Source: Bacillota bacterium | GTDB lineage: Bacteria; Bacillota; UBA4882; UBA10575 | Assembly (NCBI GenBank): GCA_012521315.1 | Contig: JAAYMP010000232.1 | Coordinates: 1-17,330, forward strand | DNA: 17,330 bases | Direction: 5' to 3' | Part shown: positions 1 to 7,578 of the stretch, piece by piece | Numbering within the stretch: position 1 is the stretch's first letter | How the letters are laid out: each line of letters starts with the position of its first letter | Notes under the pieces: generated by a model | What the model was told of the DNA's origin: nothing | Seen by the model: the letters and a program-made list of their open reading frames with translations, nothing else | The model's database searches: none | Program-made: the position numbers and the translations under genes

Positions 1-1
1 C

Positions 2-553
2 GGCACAAATCTGATCACCGTCCGCCCGGAGGGTGAGGGCGACGGGAAGATTGAAATCGCGGTCATCCCCCCGGAAGCCGTGGTCTTACGAAACAACATC
101 ACCACGAACCTCGAGACCTTAACCAAGGATGACCAGATTACCATCTATTACAACCGCAATGACGAACCGGCTTTGGTGAAGGCCTTCGGCGAAGTAAATA
201 AAACAGACCTCTTAAGCCGGATAAGCGCCATGGTCAAAGGACGCCTCACCACGGAACAGATTGCGGCCATCTTATCCGGTAACTGGGATACCGTCAAAGA
301 AGGGATCAAAGGAGAGCTCTATAACCAGTTACTCAAGATTGGCCTGACGGCGGAAGAAGCCGAAGCCATCCTCGTTCAAGACTGGTCATACCTTGATTCC
401 GTCAGTCGTGACCGGCTTGCCGGCGCCCTCTCCGGTTATCTGGGGATCACCAAAGATCTAAGTGGTGCCATCTTGGCGCGGGATTGGGAACGGATTAAAG
501 AGTTTGCCCGGATTGAACTGACCGCCAAGGCTTTGGAAAAGATCCTGGGTTAA
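2..553 (+). CDS. Trp-repeat protein of unknown function, 5' partial
   Basis: The frame is open from base 2 with no stop, so this is the C-terminal 183 residues of a longer protein. An internal GTG at 80 has no convincing Shine-Dalgarno sequence and is probably not the start. The first ~65 visible residues look beta-rich, with the phrase DDQITIYYNRNDEPALVKAFG. This recalls the small DUF5666-like beta domains of secreted Firmicute proteins; that link is a guess. The rest is helical and holds three imperfect tandem units with Trp spaced 33 and 34 residues apart: AAILSGNWDTVKE, EAILVQDWSYLDS and GAILARDWERIKE (codons at about 266-304, 365-403 and 467-505). Each unit reads hydrophobic-Ile-Leu-x-x-(Asn/Asp)-Trp followed by an amphipathic helix. 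I do not recognise the family. A terminator follows 10 bases after the stop, so this is the last gene of its unit. Confidence 0.7.
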   Translation, partial: GTNLITVRPEGEGDGKIEIAVIPPEAVVLRNNITTNLETLTKDDQITIYYNRNDEPALVKAFGEVNKTDLLSRISAMVKGRLTTEQIAAILSGNWDTVKEGIKGELYNQLLKIGLTAEEAEAILVQDWSYLDSVSRDRLAGALSGYLGITKDLSGAILARDWERIKEFARIELTAKALEKILG

Positions 554-563
554 AAGCAGACTG

Positions 564-594
564 AAACCGCCCCGCTGAAGGAGGCGGTTTTTTT
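564..594 (+). terminator. Intrinsic terminator of the Trp-repeat gene
   Basis: An 8-bp perfect stem, AAACCGCC (564-571) with GGCGGTTT (583-590), is followed by a T run to 594. It lies just after the stop at 553. The stop codon of the convergent L,D-transpeptidase gene is at 597-599. On the minus strand the hairpin is followed by only three T, so termination in that direction would be weaker. Confidence 0.85.
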
Positions 595-596
595 AC

Positions 597-1703
597 TTAA
601 AGCCCAAGCGTAAGCACCCACTCTTCTGCATCGAAGTTCACTTCCAACTCCGGCCAGCAGGTCATGAGCGTTGACAACGGGATCCACCGGTCTTCTTCTT
701 CACCGTTTGCCCGTAAGAGCTCCGTGCGGTCCGGGGGTCCGTATTCCTTCGTCAAAAGTTCCGTCAATGCACGGGGGATATAGGGTTCATCACGAAACCA
801 GCCGCGCTGGCCAAACAAACGGCCCTGATAATAAATGCGCAACGTGTGAAGGTGAATCACCTTTTTTTGCTGGTCGAAGACGGCGTAGACTTGCCCCGCC
901 CGGGTTCGCATAAATTCTACCAGTTCGATATAGGGCGTGGCGCTCGCTTCTCCCCACAACCCGGAGAGCGTGGCCGGGAGGAAAGCCCAGTTGCCCCAGA
1001 AAAAAGCGGTTTCCGGGTAAGCTGTCCCGTCCAGCACCAAGTGGAGTTGGCGGGGAAGTTCGATCACTTGCGGCCGGTCGTCTTCGAGTAACCACCACAG
1101 GCCATCCCAATGGACCGGATACGGTAAAACCTGCGGTTCGATGAGGGTTAAGATCTCATCCTGGACCCGGTTAAACCGTTGGTAATAATCAGGGTAAAGG
1201 GTTAACCAGACTTTGTCACCGGCGGTTTCGAGTTGTACGGTCTGGTAGACAATCTCCACCGGGGTTCCGACCCGCACCAACCCCGCCAAAAACTCCACAT
1301 CCCGGTTGTGCATCCGGATACAGCCGTTGGAGATGGGATTACCGATGGAGAGCGGATCATTATTCCCATGGATCCCGTAACCTTTAAGGCTTAAACCCAA
1401 CCAGTAGCGGCCCAGCGGATTATTTACCCCCGGTGGGATCGGGGAGCGGCCCGCCGGGTACCAGGTAGGGTTTTCGATAATCACCTCAATGACAAAACGG
1501 CCGAGCGGCGTCGGGGTGGAGGCTTTGCCAAAGGCAACCGGGAACCGGTACCACACTTGGCCGGCGCGGAGCAGTTCCAAGGTGCTCGCCGGGATGTTGA
1601 TCCGGATCGTCCAGCCGTTATTGGCTGCGGCGGTTCCTCCTTGACCAATGAACAACAAAAGACAGAAAAAGAGAATTAGCCTTGCCCGCTTCAGTTCGGC
1701 CAC
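597..1703 (-). CDS. Secreted L,D-transpeptidase (YkuD domain) with extra C-terminal region
   Basis: YkuD-family L,D-transpeptidase, acting outside the membrane to make 3-3 peptidoglycan cross-links or attach proteins to stem peptides. The N-terminus (residues 5-27) is basic then hydrophobic and ends TAAAN, a signal peptide. The catalytic domain spans about residues 31-155 and carries YGIHGNND (His112) and ISNGCIRMHNRD (Cys128, Arg130). The spacing and the Asn in place of the usual His before Gly-Cys resemble Bacillus YkuD, which has Lys there. Residues ~200-368 contain two segments resembling copper-amine-oxidase N-terminal 'stalk' repeats: LVLDGTAYPETAFFWGNWAF and YYQGRLFGQRGWFRDEPYIP. This region is unusual on a YkuD enzyme. 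The start is GTG; the next in-frame stop upstream leaves no other canonical start, and the ribosome site is poor. It lies 95 bases downstream of dinB and may be read with it. Confidence 0.88.
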   Translation of the reverse strand: MAELKRARLILFFCLLLFIGQGGTAAANNGWTIRINIPASTLELLRAGQVWYRFPVAFGKASTPTPLGRFVIEVIIENPTWYPAGRSPIPPGVNNPLGRYWLGLSLKGYGIHGNNDPLSIGNPISNGCIRMHNRDVEFLAGLVRVGTPVEIVYQTVQLETAGDKVWLTLYPDYYQRFNRVQDEILTLIEPQVLPYPVHWDGLWWLLEDDRPQVIELPRQLHLVLDGTAYPETAFFWGNWAFLPATLSGLWGEASATPYIELVEFMRTRAGQVYAVFDQQKKVIHLHTLRIYYQGRLFGQRGWFRDEPYIPRALTELLTKEYGPPDRTELLRANGEEEDRWIPLSTLMTCWPELEVNFDAEEWVLTLGL

Positions 1704-1798
1704 CTCGCCCCCGGGTTGGATTCGTATCCTAACTAGTTATCCTCCCCAAGAGCGGGATGTTTATTCTTAAATCCCAACGGAACAAGGCAGTACCGTAC

Positions 1799-2977
1799 TT
1801 ATTTCAAAAAGCGCGCCCGGGTGATCGCATCTTCCCCGAAGCGCTCCCGAATCCGGTCGAGGGTCTGGTGTAAAGCGCGGAGATCCGTCTCGGCGGACTC
1901 GGCAAACAGCGGTGCCTGGCTGTTTTCACGGGCTTGTAAAGCGGAGACGCTCACCCCGATCAGGCGCAGGGGTTTCGCCCCCCACGCGTTTGCCTCCGCA
2001 AGTTGAAGGGCGGTTTGGTAGATTACTTCTTCAAAATCGGTCGCTTGGTACAGGGTGGTCCGCCGGGTGATCGTCTGAAAATCTTGATCCCGCAGTTTAA
2101 TGGTGATCACCTTTCCCACCAGACCTTTGCGGCGGAGACGCCGGGCGACCTTTTCGGAAAGGTGCCAAAGGATCTCCGCGAGGAATTCCCGGTCGTCCGT
2201 ATCTTCTTGAAAGGTGGTCTCATGGCCGATACTTTTTACGACCGTACCCGTTTCCACCGGACGGTCATCAATCCCGCGGGCTAACCAATAGAGATGAATT
2301 CCGAGATCCCCCAGGCTGTCCCGGAGATAAGTCAGGGTGAGCGCCTGCAGATCGCCGATGGTCTTCAGGCCCATCTTTTGTAATTGGGCGGTGGTTTTCG
2401 GTCCCACCCCCCAGATCCGGGCGATGGGCAGCGGGGCAAGAAAGGAAAGGGCGTCTTCCTCCCTGACGACCACAAACCCCCCAGGCTTTTCCAGATCCGA
2501 CGCCAATTTGGCCAAAAATTTATTGGGGGCAACGCCAACCGAAGCGGACAGCTGAAGTTCGGCGGCAATCCGGTCGACGATCTGCCGGGCAATCGCCTCC
2601 GCGGGGCCAAACAACTGCTCTGAACCGGTAACGTCAAGGAATGCTTCGTCACAGGAAAGGGGCTCGACCATGGGGGTGTATTCCCGAAGCAGTTTCATAA
2701 TGGCCGCGGAAACCTCCCAGTATCTTTGCATCCGCCCCGGAACGAAGATCCCGTGGGGGCAGCGACGCGCCGCCTCCCGTAAAGGCATGGCCGAACGAAC
2801 CCCGTATTTCCGGGCTTCGTAGGAACAAGTGGAAACCACACCCCGTTCGTGGGGTAAGCCGCCCACAATCACCGGCTTGCCGCGGTAGGCCAGATTATCC
2901 AACTGTTCGATGGCGGCAAAAAAAGCGTCCATATCCAGATGGATAATCCTCCGTTCCTTTCTCCCGCTCACCGCCAC
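1799..2977 (-). CDS. dinB: DNA polymerase IV (Y-family translesion polymerase)
   Basis: Error-prone Y-family DNA polymerase that copies past lesions and works with the sliding clamp. Family motifs are clear: IIHLDMDAFFAAIEQ at the N-terminus (Asp15 metal ligand, Phe-Phe near the steric gate), the YEARKYGVRSAMP segment, and LSCDEAFLDVTG with catalytic Asp110-Glu111. IWGVGPKTTAQLQKMG is the thumb helix-hairpin-helix, and the little-finger domain includes SIGHETTF. QAPLF (residues 354-358) fits the beta-clamp binding consensus. The length of 392 is normal. The start is GTG preceded by AAAGGGGAGGGG; this lies directly against the first GTG, and the third codon is also GTG (2969-2971) with better spacing, so the true start may be two codons later. 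A LexA box sits 39 bases upstream, implying induction by DNA damage. The upstream neighbour on the same strand is the HD-domain dGTPase-like gene. Confidence 0.96.
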   Translation of the reverse strand: MAVSGRKERRIIHLDMDAFFAAIEQLDNLAYRGKPVIVGGLPHERGVVSTCSYEARKYGVRSAMPLREAARRCPHGIFVPGRMQRYWEVSAAIMKLLREYTPMVEPLSCDEAFLDVTGSEQLFGPAEAIARQIVDRIAAELQLSASVGVAPNKFLAKLASDLEKPGGFVVVREEDALSFLAPLPIARIWGVGPKTTAQLQKMGLKTIGDLQALTLTYLRDSLGDLGIHLYWLARGIDDRPVETGTVVKSIGHETTFQEDTDDREFLAEILWHLSEKVARRLRRKGLVGKVITIKLRDQDFQTITRRTTLYQATDFEEVIYQTALQLAEANAWGAKPLRLIGVSVSALQARENSQAPLFAESAETDLRALHQTLDRIRERFGEDAITRARFLK

Positions 2978-2997
2978 CCCTCCCCTTTGGCAACCTC

Positions 2998-3033
2998 ATT
3001 CTAATTCTGCCACAGCAAACATTTGTTCGTCAA
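2998..3033 (-). promoter_or_regulatory. SOS promoter of dinB
   Basis: Read on the minus strand, TTGACG (3033-3028, five of six bases of the -35 consensus) is followed after 18 bases by CAGAAT (3009-3004), a four-of-six -10 element. TAGAAT (3003-2998), immediately downstream, is an alternative -10 at poor spacing. The promoter fits into the 58-base gap behind the dGTPase-like gene, so dinB can be transcribed independently of it. Confidence 0.55.
3016..3029. promoter_or_regulatory. LexA (DinR) operator
   Basis: CAAACATTTGTTCG is a 14-base imperfect palindrome that differs from the Bacillus-type LexA box CGAACATATGTTCG at only two positions, one of them in the centre. It overlaps the end of the dinB -35 element and lies between -35 and -10, so bound LexA would block the promoter. 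The position in front of a known SOS gene makes chance unlikely. Confidence 0.8.
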
Positions 3034-3035
3034 GA

Positions 3036-4232
3036 CTACTCCCGCCTTTGGTCGTGGATCTTCAAGCCGAACCTGGTCGGGAAAAAGAGGTCTTTAAACT
3101 GTTGATTGAAAAAATCGTCGGTCATGGCGGCAATGAAATCGGCGGCGATCCGGGCCGGAGGAGTCTTTTGGCGATATTCCGCGTTCATGTTCTCCAGAAA
3201 ATGGCGATAAACCGGCGAGGAAAGGTTTTGCTCCTCGATATCCTGCACATATCGGCGGAAAAGGGATTGGAATAAACCTTGAATCTTCCGGTCCTGACCT
3301 TTCACCAGCGGATGGAAATAGATGTGCTCATAATTAAAGGCTTTCAAATCCTGCAGGGCTTGGTAAATTTCTTTGCTGAACCCGATGTAATTCTGCCCGT
3401 AGCTCTGTTCGATCACATCTAAGGCCAAGGTATTGATGATCCGGTCATTACGGTCACCAAGGACGCGGACAATGCCCGGAGGGAGGTCCGTCCGTTTGAT
3501 CAAACCCACCGTAATGGCATCTTCAATATCACGGCCAATATAGGCAATGATGTCACAGATCCGGACCAGACATCCTTCCAAGGTCATGGGGTAGATCCGC
3601 TTACTGTTACCGGCAATCCGAAAACAGCCTTCGTATTCTTGGAGAAACTGTTCCTTGGTCTTTCCAGGCACCGGAACGAGATGCTCGTTTAGCATCTCGC
3701 CGTTATGGGCCAAGATCCCGTCCAAGACCTGAAGCGTCAGGTTTAACCCCAACCCGCCATGCTCCAGTTCCATCAGAAAGCGGACACTCTGGGCGTTATG
3801 GCAGAAATATCCGACCCCCGCCTCGACGCAGAGTTGATTGAGGAAACGCTCTCCGTCGTGGCCGTAAGGCGTATGCCCCAGATCGTGACCAAGGGCGATC
3901 GCTTCGATCAAATCTTCGTTCAAACGCAGGCAACGGCCGATCACCCGCGCAATCTTCGAGACAAACTGGACATGTAAAACCCGGTGGGTAATATGGTCAT
4001 TATCAAATAAGGCAAAGACTTGGGTTTTATCGATATAACGGGTATAAGCCAGCGAATGAATGATTTTGTCGGTGTCATGGAAAAAAGCCGGACGGATATT
4101 CTCATCATCGGGTACCTTCTCCGCTTCCGGGTTAAAGCGGACCCCCAGTCGGCTGGGGCAAGCATAGGGCGAAAGAAAACATTCTTCCCGCCGGTGGTTT
4201 TCGGCAACAATTTTTTGGTGTAAGGGATGCAC
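3036..4232 (-). CDS. HD-domain dGTPase-like triphosphohydrolase
   Basis: Member of the deoxyguanosinetriphosphate triphosphohydrolase-like HD family, which converts dNTPs to deoxynucleosides plus tripolyphosphate or, in some members, acts on other phosphorylated nucleosides. The order of motifs fits: DKIIHSLAYTRYIDKTQVF (the region around residues 55-73), DHITHRVLHV (His83), GHDLGHTPYGHDGE (His116-Asp117, His120, His125), HNAQSVRF, LDGILAHNGE, and the later metal Asp in RICDIIAYIGRDIEDAI. The length of 398 is typical of the shorter Gram-positive type. The start is GTG at 4232, six bases behind GGAGGTG. It is the upstream partner of dinB with a 58-base gap. A role in balancing dNTP pools during repair is suggested by the position, not shown. 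Substrate cannot be told from sequence. Confidence 0.85.
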   Translation of the reverse strand: MHPLHQKIVAENHRREECFLSPYACPSRLGVRFNPEAEKVPDDENIRPAFFHDTDKIIHSLAYTRYIDKTQVFALFDNDHITHRVLHVQFVSKIARVIGRCLRLNEDLIEAIALGHDLGHTPYGHDGERFLNQLCVEAGVGYFCHNAQSVRFLMELEHGGLGLNLTLQVLDGILAHNGEMLNEHLVPVPGKTKEQFLQEYEGCFRIAGNSKRIYPMTLEGCLVRICDIIAYIGRDIEDAITVGLIKRTDLPPGIVRVLGDRNDRIINTLALDVIEQSYGQNYIGFSKEIYQALQDLKAFNYEHIYFHPLVKGQDRKIQGLFQSLFRRYVQDIEEQNLSSPVYRHFLENMNAEYRQKTPPARIAADFIAAMTDDFFNQQFKDLFFPTRFGLKIHDQRRE

Positions 4233-4452
4233 GCTTCCACCTCCGCAACCATGATATTTCGACCTTTATTAATTTCGCTACCCCTCGGCCAAGCCCTCTT
4301 CTGCGGACGGATTTCAACCGGTCAAAAAAGGGAAAAGATTATGTCAAAGCGAATTAGATGGTACACACATGGTCAGGACTTTTTGCGCCAATAATGACAA
4401 TTTTTGGCCGCTGGTTGACCCGGTGTGTTTGTTGGGCTCCTGAACGGGAGGG

Positions 4453-5652
4453 ATGGACAAGTTGCGACCGCCGGTTCCCAGCAACATACTTTTCTTTTTA
4501 CTTCCTGCTTTCGCTTTTTTTTTTGTCCTTAATCTAACTGCTGGGCTTCAACTCACCGCCGACACTGACCAGGTAGTGGCGGCGCCCGGCCTCACGCTGA
4601 CCGCCGTTGGCGATCTGGTCATGCATATGCCGGTCGTTAACTCCGCCTTTTTACCGGAAGAGGAAAGCTATGATTTCCGGCCGGTTTTTGCCCCCCTGCA
4701 GTCTTTTTTAGAAGCCGCCGATTTGACGGTTGGCGTTTTAGAAACAACGCTGACCGCAGAAGATGACAAGTTATCCGGCTATCCCCGGTTCAAGACCCCT
4801 TACCAACTGGCGGAAGCCTTGCGGTGGGCCGGATTTGATCTGGTCTTTACCGCCCACAATCATTCTTTGGACCATGGGTTCGACGGAATTGGACAGACCC
4901 TTGACCACTTGGCCGCCGCCGGCCTTGCCGCCACCGGGACCAGAAAAAACAGGAATGACAAACCTTACCACATCGTAAATGTCAACGGAATCAAGCTGGC
5001 TTTCCTCTCTTATACCACCATCACCAATGGTCTTTCCGCTCCTCCCGATCGGCGTTGGGCCCTCAACACCTTGGATTTCGCGCAAATCGGAGCGCAGATC
5101 CGAGAACTGAAAGCTGCCGGGGTAGACGGGATCATTATGGCCCTCCATTACGGCGCGGAGTATGTCCGCTATCCATCTGCGGCGGACCAGAAGCTCTGCC
5201 GCCGCCTCTGTGCCCTGGGAGTGGATGTGCTTCTGGGCAGCCATCCCCATGTCATCAGGCCGCTGGAAAAAGTGGTGACCATCGACCCTTTCACCAATCA
5301 GCCGAAAACATGTCTGATCGCCTATTCCCTGGGGAATTTCCTCTCCAACCAGCGTTGGCGCTATAGCGACTGCGGATTAATGCTCACCCTTCACGTCCGC
5401 AAAAAACTCTGGCCGCCCGGCCTGGAAATGGAATTACTGGCCTGTTCCCCCCTTTGGGTTAACCGGGACCGGTGGGGTTACAGGATTATGGTTGTCCAGC
5501 CGCCGGAGCGGACGGAGACTGGGACCATTTCCCCTTTCTCCCCCCAACTTCCGGAGAAGTTCCGGGAAGTTTGGGCCGATACGGAAGAGATCCTCACCGG
5601 CTGGCCGGGTGGGATCAAGCGGATGCAATACCCCTTTTTTGAGTTGCCTTAA
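4453..5652 (+). CDS. CapA-family membrane-anchored metallophosphatase-like protein
   Basis: CapA/PGA_cap family protein with a calcineurin-like metallophosphatase fold. CapA members take part in poly-gamma-glutamate capsule synthesis, but most homologues have no known substrate. A basic start and a hydrophobic segment (residues 11-34) anchor it to the membrane with the catalytic domain outside. Metal-site motifs appear in the expected order: TAVGDLVMHMP (Asp54), VGVLETTL, FTAHNHSLDHG, MALHYGAEY and LLGSHPHVIRP. No capB or capC gene is present, so a capsule role is doubtful; an envelope function is a fair guess. An in-frame TGA at 4441 limits the start. ATG 4453 abuts the Shine-Dalgarno GGGAGGG (4446-4452) with no spacer, whereas TTG at 4462 has near-ideal spacing and could be the real start. 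Convergent with the isocitrate dehydrogenase gene. Confidence 0.85.
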   Translation: MDKLRPPVPSNILFFLLPAFAFFFVLNLTAGLQLTADTDQVVAAPGLTLTAVGDLVMHMPVVNSAFLPEEESYDFRPVFAPLQSFLEAADLTVGVLETTLTAEDDKLSGYPRFKTPYQLAEALRWAGFDLVFTAHNHSLDHGFDGIGQTLDHLAAAGLAATGTRKNRNDKPYHIVNVNGIKLAFLSYTTITNGLSAPPDRRWALNTLDFAQIGAQIRELKAAGVDGIIMALHYGAEYVRYPSAADQKLCRRLCALGVDVLLGSHPHVIRPLEKVVTIDPFTNQPKTCLIAYSLGNFLSNQRWRYSDCGLMLTLHVRKKLWPPGLEMELLACSPLWVNRDRWGYRIMVVQPPERTETGTISPFSPQLPEKFREVWADTEEILTGWPGGIKRMQYPFFELP

Positions 5653-5724
5653 CCGCACTGGCCCTTTGCTCCGCCGCCGGAAAAGGACTAAGCAATTTGT
5701 CATTGATCGTTTCAATACATACCA

Positions 5725-5750
5725 GAAAAACCGCCCACAAAAAGGCGGTT
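5725..5750. terminator. Terminator between the convergent CapA and isocitrate dehydrogenase genes
   Basis: A 7-bp perfect stem, AACCGCC (5729-5735) with GGCGGTT (5744-5750), has an 8-base A-rich loop. On the minus strand the stem is followed by a run of five or more T (complement of 5725-5730), a good terminator for the isocitrate dehydrogenase gene ending at 5808. On the plus strand the following bases are CTTCTTC, so termination of the CapA gene would be weaker. Confidence 0.75.
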
Positions 5751-5807
5751 CTTCTTCATCTGAAATTGGTTACTATTGGGGCGGACCGGCGCAGGCGACG
5801 ACCCGAT

Positions 5808-6887
5808 CTAGTCCCCGTTTAACTTCGCGATGATCGCCTCGGCCATCTCACTGGTGCCAACCGCGGTCGGGTCGTTCCGGTCCGCCTTCAGATCATACGT
5901 GACCTTCTTTCCCTCGCGGATCACCGCGGCCACGGCCTGTTCCAAACGGTCGGCTGCGTCATTCTCCCCCAGATGACGGAGCATCAGGACGCCGGACAGG
6001 ATCATGGCACACGGGTTCACCTTGTTCTGACCCTTGTATTTGGGCGCCGATCCGTGGGTTGGCTCAAAGAGCGCCGCTTCTGTTCCGATGTTCGCGCCCG
6101 GGGCCACCCCCAAACCGCCGACCAGCCCGGCGCAGAGATCCGAGACAATATCCCCGTAGAGATTGGGCAGGACTAAGACATCAAAATTCTCCGGTCGTTG
6201 TACCAGTTGCATGCAGAGGGCATCCACCAGGACCTCATTGTATTCGATGATCCCTTCGTACTCGGCGGCAACCTCCCGCCCGACCCGGTAAAAAAGGCCG
6301 TCGGTATACTTCATAATATTGGCTTTGGCTACCGCCGTCACTTTGCGGCGGCCATTACGCCGCGCGTATTCGAAGGCAAAGCGAATGATCCGTTCGCTCC
6401 CCGTGCGGGAGATTGGTTTGACCGAAATCGCCGCCGCGGGGTCGATCTTGCCCGGCGGCGCCAGCTCGATGATCTTTTTGGCTTCCGGGGACCCGGTGTC
6501 AAACTCCACGCCCGCATAAAGGTCTTCGGTATTCTCCCGGATTAGAACCAGGTCCACATTGCTGTAACGCGAACGAACTCCCGGGTAGGTTTTACACGGC
6601 CGCACACAGGCATATAGGTTCAAAGTCTGCCGTAAGGCCACGTTCACACTGCGGAAACCGGTCCCAATCGGCGTGGTAATCGGCCCTTTCAAAGCCACCT
6701 TGTTCCGGCGGATGGATGCCAACACCTCATCCGGCAACGGTGTTCCTTTTTCGGCCAGCACGTCAAGGCCCGCCGGTTGCAGTTCCCATTCGATCTTCAC
6801 ACCCGTTGCTTCAATCACCCTTTTCGTCGCGGCGGTAAGCTCCGGGCCGGTTCCATCCCCCGGGATCAGGGTTATCCGATAAGCCAA
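5808..6887 (-). CDS. Isocitrate dehydrogenase (short, NAD/NADP type)
   Basis: Beta-decarboxylating dehydrogenase of the isocitrate/isopropylmalate family, making 2-oxoglutarate in the TCA branch and so feeding glutamate synthesis. ITLIPGDGTGPEL opens the protein. ENTEDLYAGVE is the isocitrate-type substrate loop; isopropylmalate enzymes have a different one. The metal Asp residues are in NLYGDIVSDLCAG. The cofactor loop HGSAPKYKGQNKVNP has Lys-Tyr at the positions that give NADP preference in E. coli Icd (NAD enzymes usually have Asp-Ile). The length of 359 matches the short class normally called NAD-dependent. The frame could begin at ATG 6914, but TTG at 6887 is ten bases from AAGGAG (6898-6903) and yields the usual N-terminus, so I chose it. 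The 170-base gap upstream shows no clear promoter or terminator, so co-transcription with the dCMP deaminase is possible. Confidence 0.9.
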   Translation of the reverse strand: MAYRITLIPGDGTGPELTAATKRVIEATGVKIEWELQPAGLDVLAEKGTPLPDEVLASIRRNKVALKGPITTPIGTGFRSVNVALRQTLNLYACVRPCKTYPGVRSRYSNVDLVLIRENTEDLYAGVEFDTGSPEAKKIIELAPPGKIDPAAAISVKPISRTGSERIIRFAFEYARRNGRRKVTAVAKANIMKYTDGLFYRVGREVAAEYEGIIEYNEVLVDALCMQLVQRPENFDVLVLPNLYGDIVSDLCAGLVGGLGVAPGANIGTEAALFEPTHGSAPKYKGQNKVNPCAMILSGVLMLRHLGENDAADRLEQAVAAVIREGKKVTYDLKADRNDPTAVGTSEMAEAIIAKLNGD

Positions 6888-7057
6888 CCAAATCGCACTC
6901 CTTCCGTAAATCATTCCAAACTTGCCGTTTACTGGCGAACCAGCAAGCAGAATCTCTGCTCCCGACAGCTAAGATTAGACTTGCTCATCGCCAAGAGGCC
7001 TAAACATAATAAGTGGAATATAAGGACTTTGGATCTTTGCGGTTTACTCCAGGCGGT

Positions 7058-7555
7058 TTAATAGCCGCTTATGTTTTCTTTGCTCCATTCCCCCCGGTCC
7101 GCTTTCACCCAATCCTGAACCGCATAACGGCACACCCCACCGTCGGGGGCATCCGTAACCACCCACTCAATTCCGGCATTGATGATCATCCTCGTACACA
7201 TTTTACATGGGCGTACGCCGGTGACGCGTTCTCCGGTCTTTGGTGACAGGCAAGCCAAATAGAGGGTTGATCCCAGCATATCCGTCCGGGCGGCGTGGAT
7301 AATGGCGTTCATCTCCGCATGGACCGAACGGCAGAGTTCATACCTTTCACCAGAGGGGATCCCGGCTTTCTCCCGCGGGCAATCATTCAGGTCAATACAG
7401 TTAATACTGCCCCGGGGCGCACCGACATACCCCGTACTGATAATCTGGTCAGCCTTGACAATAATCGCCCCAAAGTGCCGGCGCAGGCAAGTTGAACGTT
7501 TCGCGACCGTGGCCGCAATTTCCAAATAATAATGGTCTTTATCCTGCCTCTTCAT
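7058..7555 (-). CDS. dCMP deaminase family protein (ComEB-like)
   Basis: Zinc-dependent cytidine/deoxycytidylate deaminase, converting dCMP to dUMP for thymidylate synthesis. Zinc ligands and the catalytic acid are visible: SVHAEMNAI (His79, Glu81) and RPCKMCTRMI (Cys117, Cys120). The N-terminal RSTCLRRHFGAIIV and the segment GYVGAPRGSINCID are typical of the family, as is the insertion with extra Cys (53, 59, 75) that can bind a second metal in phage and Gram-positive homologues. The length of 165 is normal. ATG start with GAGGGTG seven bases upstream. It lies 23 bases behind the coiled-coil gene, in an apparent operon with that gene and the DUF523 gene. Confidence 0.92.
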   Translation of the reverse strand: MKRQDKDHYYLEIAATVAKRSTCLRRHFGAIIVKADQIISTGYVGAPRGSINCIDLNDCPREKAGIPSGERYELCRSVHAEMNAIIHAARTDMLGSTLYLACLSPKTGERVTGVRPCKMCTRMIINAGIEWVVTDAPDGGVCRYAVQDWVKADRGEWSKENISGY

Positions 7556-7578
7556 CCAAAAACACCCTCTTCCTCATC

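Noticed and set aside
1789..1799. AGTAC-C-GTACT dyad at the end of dinB
   Set aside because: Too short and without a T run to be a terminator or operator.
4453..5652. CapA gene as part of a poly-gamma-glutamate capsule locus
   Set aside because: No capB, capC or capE gene nearby; family membership alone does not support a capsule.
6946..6960. Short palindrome AGCAGA-ATC-TCTGCT near the isocitrate dehydrogenase gene as an operator
   Set aside because: Only six bases per arm, no promoter located beside it; could occur by chance.
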